Source of the DNA: Channa striata
Lineage: Eukaryota; Chordata; Actinopteri; Anabantiformes; Channidae
Assembly (NCBI GenBank): GCA_033026295.1
Contig: CM065180.1
Span: 22,237,023 to 22,301,022 of the forward strand
Length of the DNA: 64,000 nucleotides
Direction of reading: 5' to 3'
In this document: piece by piece, positions 60,801-64,000 of the stretch
Layout: every line of letters starts with the position of its first letter
How positions within the stretch are numbered: position 1 is the first letter of the stretch
Notes under the pieces: model-generated
Told to the model about the DNA's origin: nothing
What the model saw: only the letters and a program-made list of their open reading frames with translations
Databases searched by the model: none
Translations under genes and position numbers: made by a program

Positions 60801-63631
60801 GTTTTTTTTTAATAGATGTATTTATTGTGGAATGGTTTGTGTCTCTTCTAGGGCAACGAAGGCCGTGTGTATGAGTTTATCGTCCGGCACTTCTTGGCTT
60901 GCGTATCCCAGGATGCTTTGGGGCAGGAGACTGTGGTGGAGATAGACATCGCCCAGGAGAAGTTCTCCACTTCGGGACTCATGATCATTGCGAGGAACTA
61001 CCTGGACGTTTACCCCTATGACAGGTGGAGCACCAAGGTAGGTGTGTTTAAGTTAAGGGAAAAAAGTGACAAACTAAGAGTGCCTTGGGAAGATTTTTGT
61101 TTGGAAGTAGAATTATATTAATACAGTTGAATTGAATTGGGTGGATCTATTTACTTTCTAAACTATAAGGTTTTGTTCTATTTAATATGCAAAAGTTTTA
61201 GTTGTCAGTTGTGTGCAAAGGCTCAGCAAAATTACTGATGCCCATATACCTGCTAATGTAAAGAATATCATGTGACACTGCAGTTGCCTGCTGCTTCTTG
61301 CGGCCCGTCTGATATCGACCCCAGTAACCCTGCGTTTTGTTGTGGCAGTTGATTCCTGTGTACGAGCAAGGCTCCCAGTTCCAGCCCTCTGCGATCGAGA
61401 TGGTGGACGGACAGACGAGTCCTCCGCAGCTGCTCACTGAAGCTGACCTCATATCACTGATGGAGAAGCACGGCATCGGTAGGGGACAGACACGCGTGGT
61501 CTCAGCCACTTAAAACTTATGTCAGAATATATTCATGAATCCCACAGGAGAGCTGCATATGTGCAGTGAAACTGGAATAATATTCCAAAGTTTACACATT
61601 AACAGTAATCGAAATGTTGGGAAGGCGACATGTGAAACAGTTTTGATATGAACAAAAAGGCAAATTACGCTAATTATACCATAGTGACAAAATGTATTAA
61701 AAATCTGAAACTGAAACTTTTTTCTTACCTACATCAAAACATAACAGAAGCTCCTTGGTGCAGCTTTAAAACTTCTTGGCTAAGCTCTACAGTCTAGTTT
61801 TCAGTTATAGTTAAAAAATAGCAAATGTTTAAAAAAATAATTAACAATCAACTGAACTGTGAGCAGTGAGGGGAGAACAAATCCAACACTGGCATAAAAA
61901 CTTCATATCAAACACAATCAGAAAATTTACAGTGGTAAAGTATAAATAAAATATGTTCAGCGTATTTTTAGCAAACATTTACCTACATATTCTAAATGAG
62001 TGTTTTCTTGTACCATAGTTGGACAAGTGTGCATGCCGAAACTAATGACATGACAAACTAATTAAGGCTGCAGACTGACAGTCAACCAAACAGGACTTGA
62101 GAAGTTTCAGTTTTGGTTTTAATTTCTGTCTGGTGACTGTGGACAATCCAGTTTTCCTTTAAAGATGTGTTAGCAAAAATTAACAATAATTTTTTTCGAC
62201 ACATCATACAGACATACAGGAGCCGTTTGCGAAGTCAATATAGAACTTTTGTGAAGTCGTATGAACTGTGTGTTACAGGCACAGACGCGACCCATGCGGA
62301 GCATATCGAGACGATAAAGAGTCGCATGTACGTGGGCTTGACAGCTGACCAGAGGTTTCTCCCCGGAGAGCTCGGCATGGGACTGGTGGAGGGTACGTAG
62401 ACCCGCGCTCACTTCTTCAGAATGTACTGGCCCCATAAAACCGTTACCTAACAATTGTAGTGTGTCTGTGCAGGTTACAACTCCATGGGCTACGAGATGT
62501 CCAAACCAGGCCTCCGTGCCGAGCTGGAGGCCGACCTCAAGCTGGTGTCAGAGGGCAGGAAGGACAAACACAGCGTGCTGCAGCACCACATCCAGAAATA
62601 CAAGACTGTCTTCATCGAGTCTGTCAGGAAGGCCAAGAAGTTAGTTTTGGTTTTAGTTTTTTGGGATTCCACCTGAATTTCAATTTTATTTTGGTCAGTT
62701 TTTAGCAGTCACCTCATTAGTTTCAGTTTAGTTTTTGTTTCAGGGAGGCATTGCTGTTTCTTTTTACTTTCAATTTCACTTTTTATAATTTGAGTTGAGA
62801 AATGAAACTGTTAAGTGTGATGAGATAAATAATCTTAGTGCCACTTATGAAATGCTTTTGTTTTGTTGTTGATGATTATGTTGAAGGATAACTATCTGTA
62901 TTTTTGTGTGTGATCTGTGAAAATATTTCAGAGCCAACAGTTTTTGTATAAATATACGGTACCAACCCTGGTAAGACGTGTTCTGTTGTTTCCACAGATT
63001 AGATGAAGCCCTGTCGCCGTATCTGGGTGCAGCTCAGGAGATCACCGAGGCAGAGCAGCAAGACATGGAGATCCCTCTGCCGGTCAGGAAGTGTCCTCAG
63101 TGTGGACGGGACATGGTGCTGAAGAAGAAAAGGGAGGGAAACAGGTGGGATGAGACCGGCGGCAAAGAAGCACAGCTGCAGTATCACACAGTGCAGTCTT
63201 TATATTTTGAATGTTCTCTGTCCCCCTTTAGTTTGAAACCAATTCAGCATTTCTTGTATTTATGCTTAATCTCTCATCTTCTGAGTGTTTGTTTGTGAAT
63301 CAACGTGGCTGGAAGAAAGGAAAGAAAAACGAATGCACTTTTAGTGTGTGGTACCGATTTTTTTTTTTGCCAAATTAAAGTTTGGTCACTGGATCAGTTC
63401 GATGGCCAAACTGACATGTGACGTGTTTTTGACTTGTTCTCCGTATCTAAAGCTTCTTGTTTTGTGGGTGATGGGTAATTGTGTGTTGTTCTGTGTTGTT
63501 TGTTGCAGTAAGTACCTGTCGTGTGTGGGTTACCCGGCTTGTAAAACCGCAGTGTGGTTCCCCGACATGGTACTCGATGTCAGCAGAGACGACGGCGTTT
63601 GTCCCACCTGTCAGCCGCACCCCGTTCACAT
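52661..63631 (+). CDS. top3a: DNA topoisomerase III alpha, 5' two-thirds (runs off the window)
   Basis: Type IA topoisomerase that with BLM and RMI1/2 dissolves double Holliday junctions in the nucleus and separates mitochondrial DNA. Seventeen coding exons are in the window: 52661-52909, 53333-53392, 53492-53565, 53853-53928, 54265-54373, 54536-54679, 55180-55350, 55439-55539, 58248-58322, 58494-58576, 60057-60267, 60852-61037, 61349-61478, 62279-62392, 62474-62639, 62998-63144 and 63509-63631. All are GT-AG and in phase, giving 739 residues so far; the rest lies to the right. The N-terminus MWLRPGMLVAHLLGRSLLRS is a basic mitochondrial targeting sequence. Met49 starts a probable nuclear form before RVLCVAEKNDAAKG (E64). 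TOPRIM acidic motif: D171-C-D173-REGE177. Catalytic tyrosine: Y385 in FISYPRTETNIF. A C4 zinc finger is formed by C682, C685, C704 and C710. No frameshift was seen. Confidence 0.96.
53601..53727. mobile_element. MITE-like DNA repeat (copy 2) in top3a intron 3
   Basis: CAATCAGCCATGATATTACG at the start, CCATGAATTCTGCTTTTACA inside and GATAATTCTAATATG at the end match the element at 6803-6946 in order and orientation. Confidence 0.55.
55690..56020 (+). mobile_element. Common fish LINE/SINE tail repeat in top3a intron 8
   Basis: Contains GTGTGGAGTTTGCATGTTCT, CAGTCCAAAGACATGCACGT, TGGCGACCTGTCCAGGGTGC and GGATAAGCGGTTACAG. I recall this order from a very abundant teleost repeat; the exact family name needs a database match. 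Confidence 0.7.
57792..57868. repeat. Long (TG)n microsatellite, 77 bp
   Basis: Uninterrupted TG repeat of about 38 units in top3a intron 8, about 380 bases before exon 9. It is the longest pure dinucleotide run in the window. Confidence 0.97.
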
Positions 63632-64000
63632 GTGAGTATTTACTTTTTACTGCATCGCTAATTATTTCTCGAAGCTCTTTACGCTTCACATTTAAACACT
63701 GGGAACAATTAGAACCTTCTAAATCCACCTCTTTAGACTAATAATATATTGCACAAAAGGGTGGTGACGCTGGTCGTTTTGTCGCTGATGGGTTGTCATA
63801 AAAACTTTGCACAGATATTTAACACCTCAAACCACCACTGTGCCTCAAGTTCAGGAGGCAGAGAGCTTGTCAGTTTGATCCTCGGCTCCTACAAACGAAG
63901 CACTTTGGGTACTGATAGAGTAGAAATAACCCTGTGTAATTGCAGGCCATTTACCAAGTCAGAAAACTCCAGAAGAGCGGGAGGGGAGGGGGGAAACACA

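Noticed and set aside
1..64000. CRISPR arrays, defence islands, prophage, operons
   Set aside because: The DNA is eukaryotic with spliced genes. Regular repeats here are microsatellites, and no spacer-like array or bacterial gene cluster exists.

Overview
This window is vertebrate nuclear DNA, almost certainly from a ray-finned (teleost) fish. Its genes are split by GT-AG introns, it is rich in (CA)n and other microsatellites, and it carries fish-type repeats: Penelope-like, L1/Tx1-like, tRNA-SINE and Tc1-like fragments. All eight genes were identified from their translations. I built the exon models by hand from splice sites and reading phase. The seven genes with a complete or extensive model keep frame across every junction. 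I see no bacterial-type operon, CRISPR array, phage or toxin system, and I do not want to force one.

Layout, left to right. (1) 1-3.4 kb: the 5' part of slc29a4 (- strand), which runs off the left edge; a GC-rich, CT/GA-repeat block at about 4.9-5.85 kb is its probable promoter region. (2) 5.9-15.6 kb: a gene-poor interval with microsatellites and SINE/MITE remnants. (3) 15.6-21.1 kb: atp5mf (+) and cpsf4 (-), tail to tail. (4) 22.2-29.4 kb: shmt1 (-), with 11 coding exons and a non-coding first exon. (5) 30.6-35.7 kb: pdap1 (-), whose third intron holds a decayed Penelope-like element. (6) 37.07-40.07 kb: bud31 (+), head to head with pdap1. (7) 40.1-44.0 kb: gene-poor. (8) 44.0-50.9 kb: smcr8 (-). 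(9) 52.66 kb to the right edge: top3a (+), head to head with smcr8 and cut by the window end.

Functions fall into housekeeping groups: mitochondrial ATP synthesis (atp5mf), pre-mRNA 3' processing and splicing (cpsf4, bud31), cytosolic one-carbon metabolism (shmt1), nuclear and mitochondrial DNA topology (top3a), autophagy/lysosome regulation (smcr8), a growth-factor-associated phosphoprotein (pdap1) and membrane transport of monoamines and nucleosides (slc29a4). From memory of human gene order, atp5mf-cpsf4 and pdap1-bud31 belong to a human 7q22 block and shmt1-smcr8-top3a to a human 17p11.2 block; here the two blocks are interleaved.

The observations most worth a second look are: a decayed inverted duplication spanning the pdap1/bud31 divergent promoter; a terminal-inverted-repeat Penelope-like element that has lost its catalytic core; an apparent extra intron in smcr8 that hosts an L1 remnant; alternative starts in top3a that separate mitochondrial and nuclear forms; and a near-CLEAR motif upstream of smcr8.
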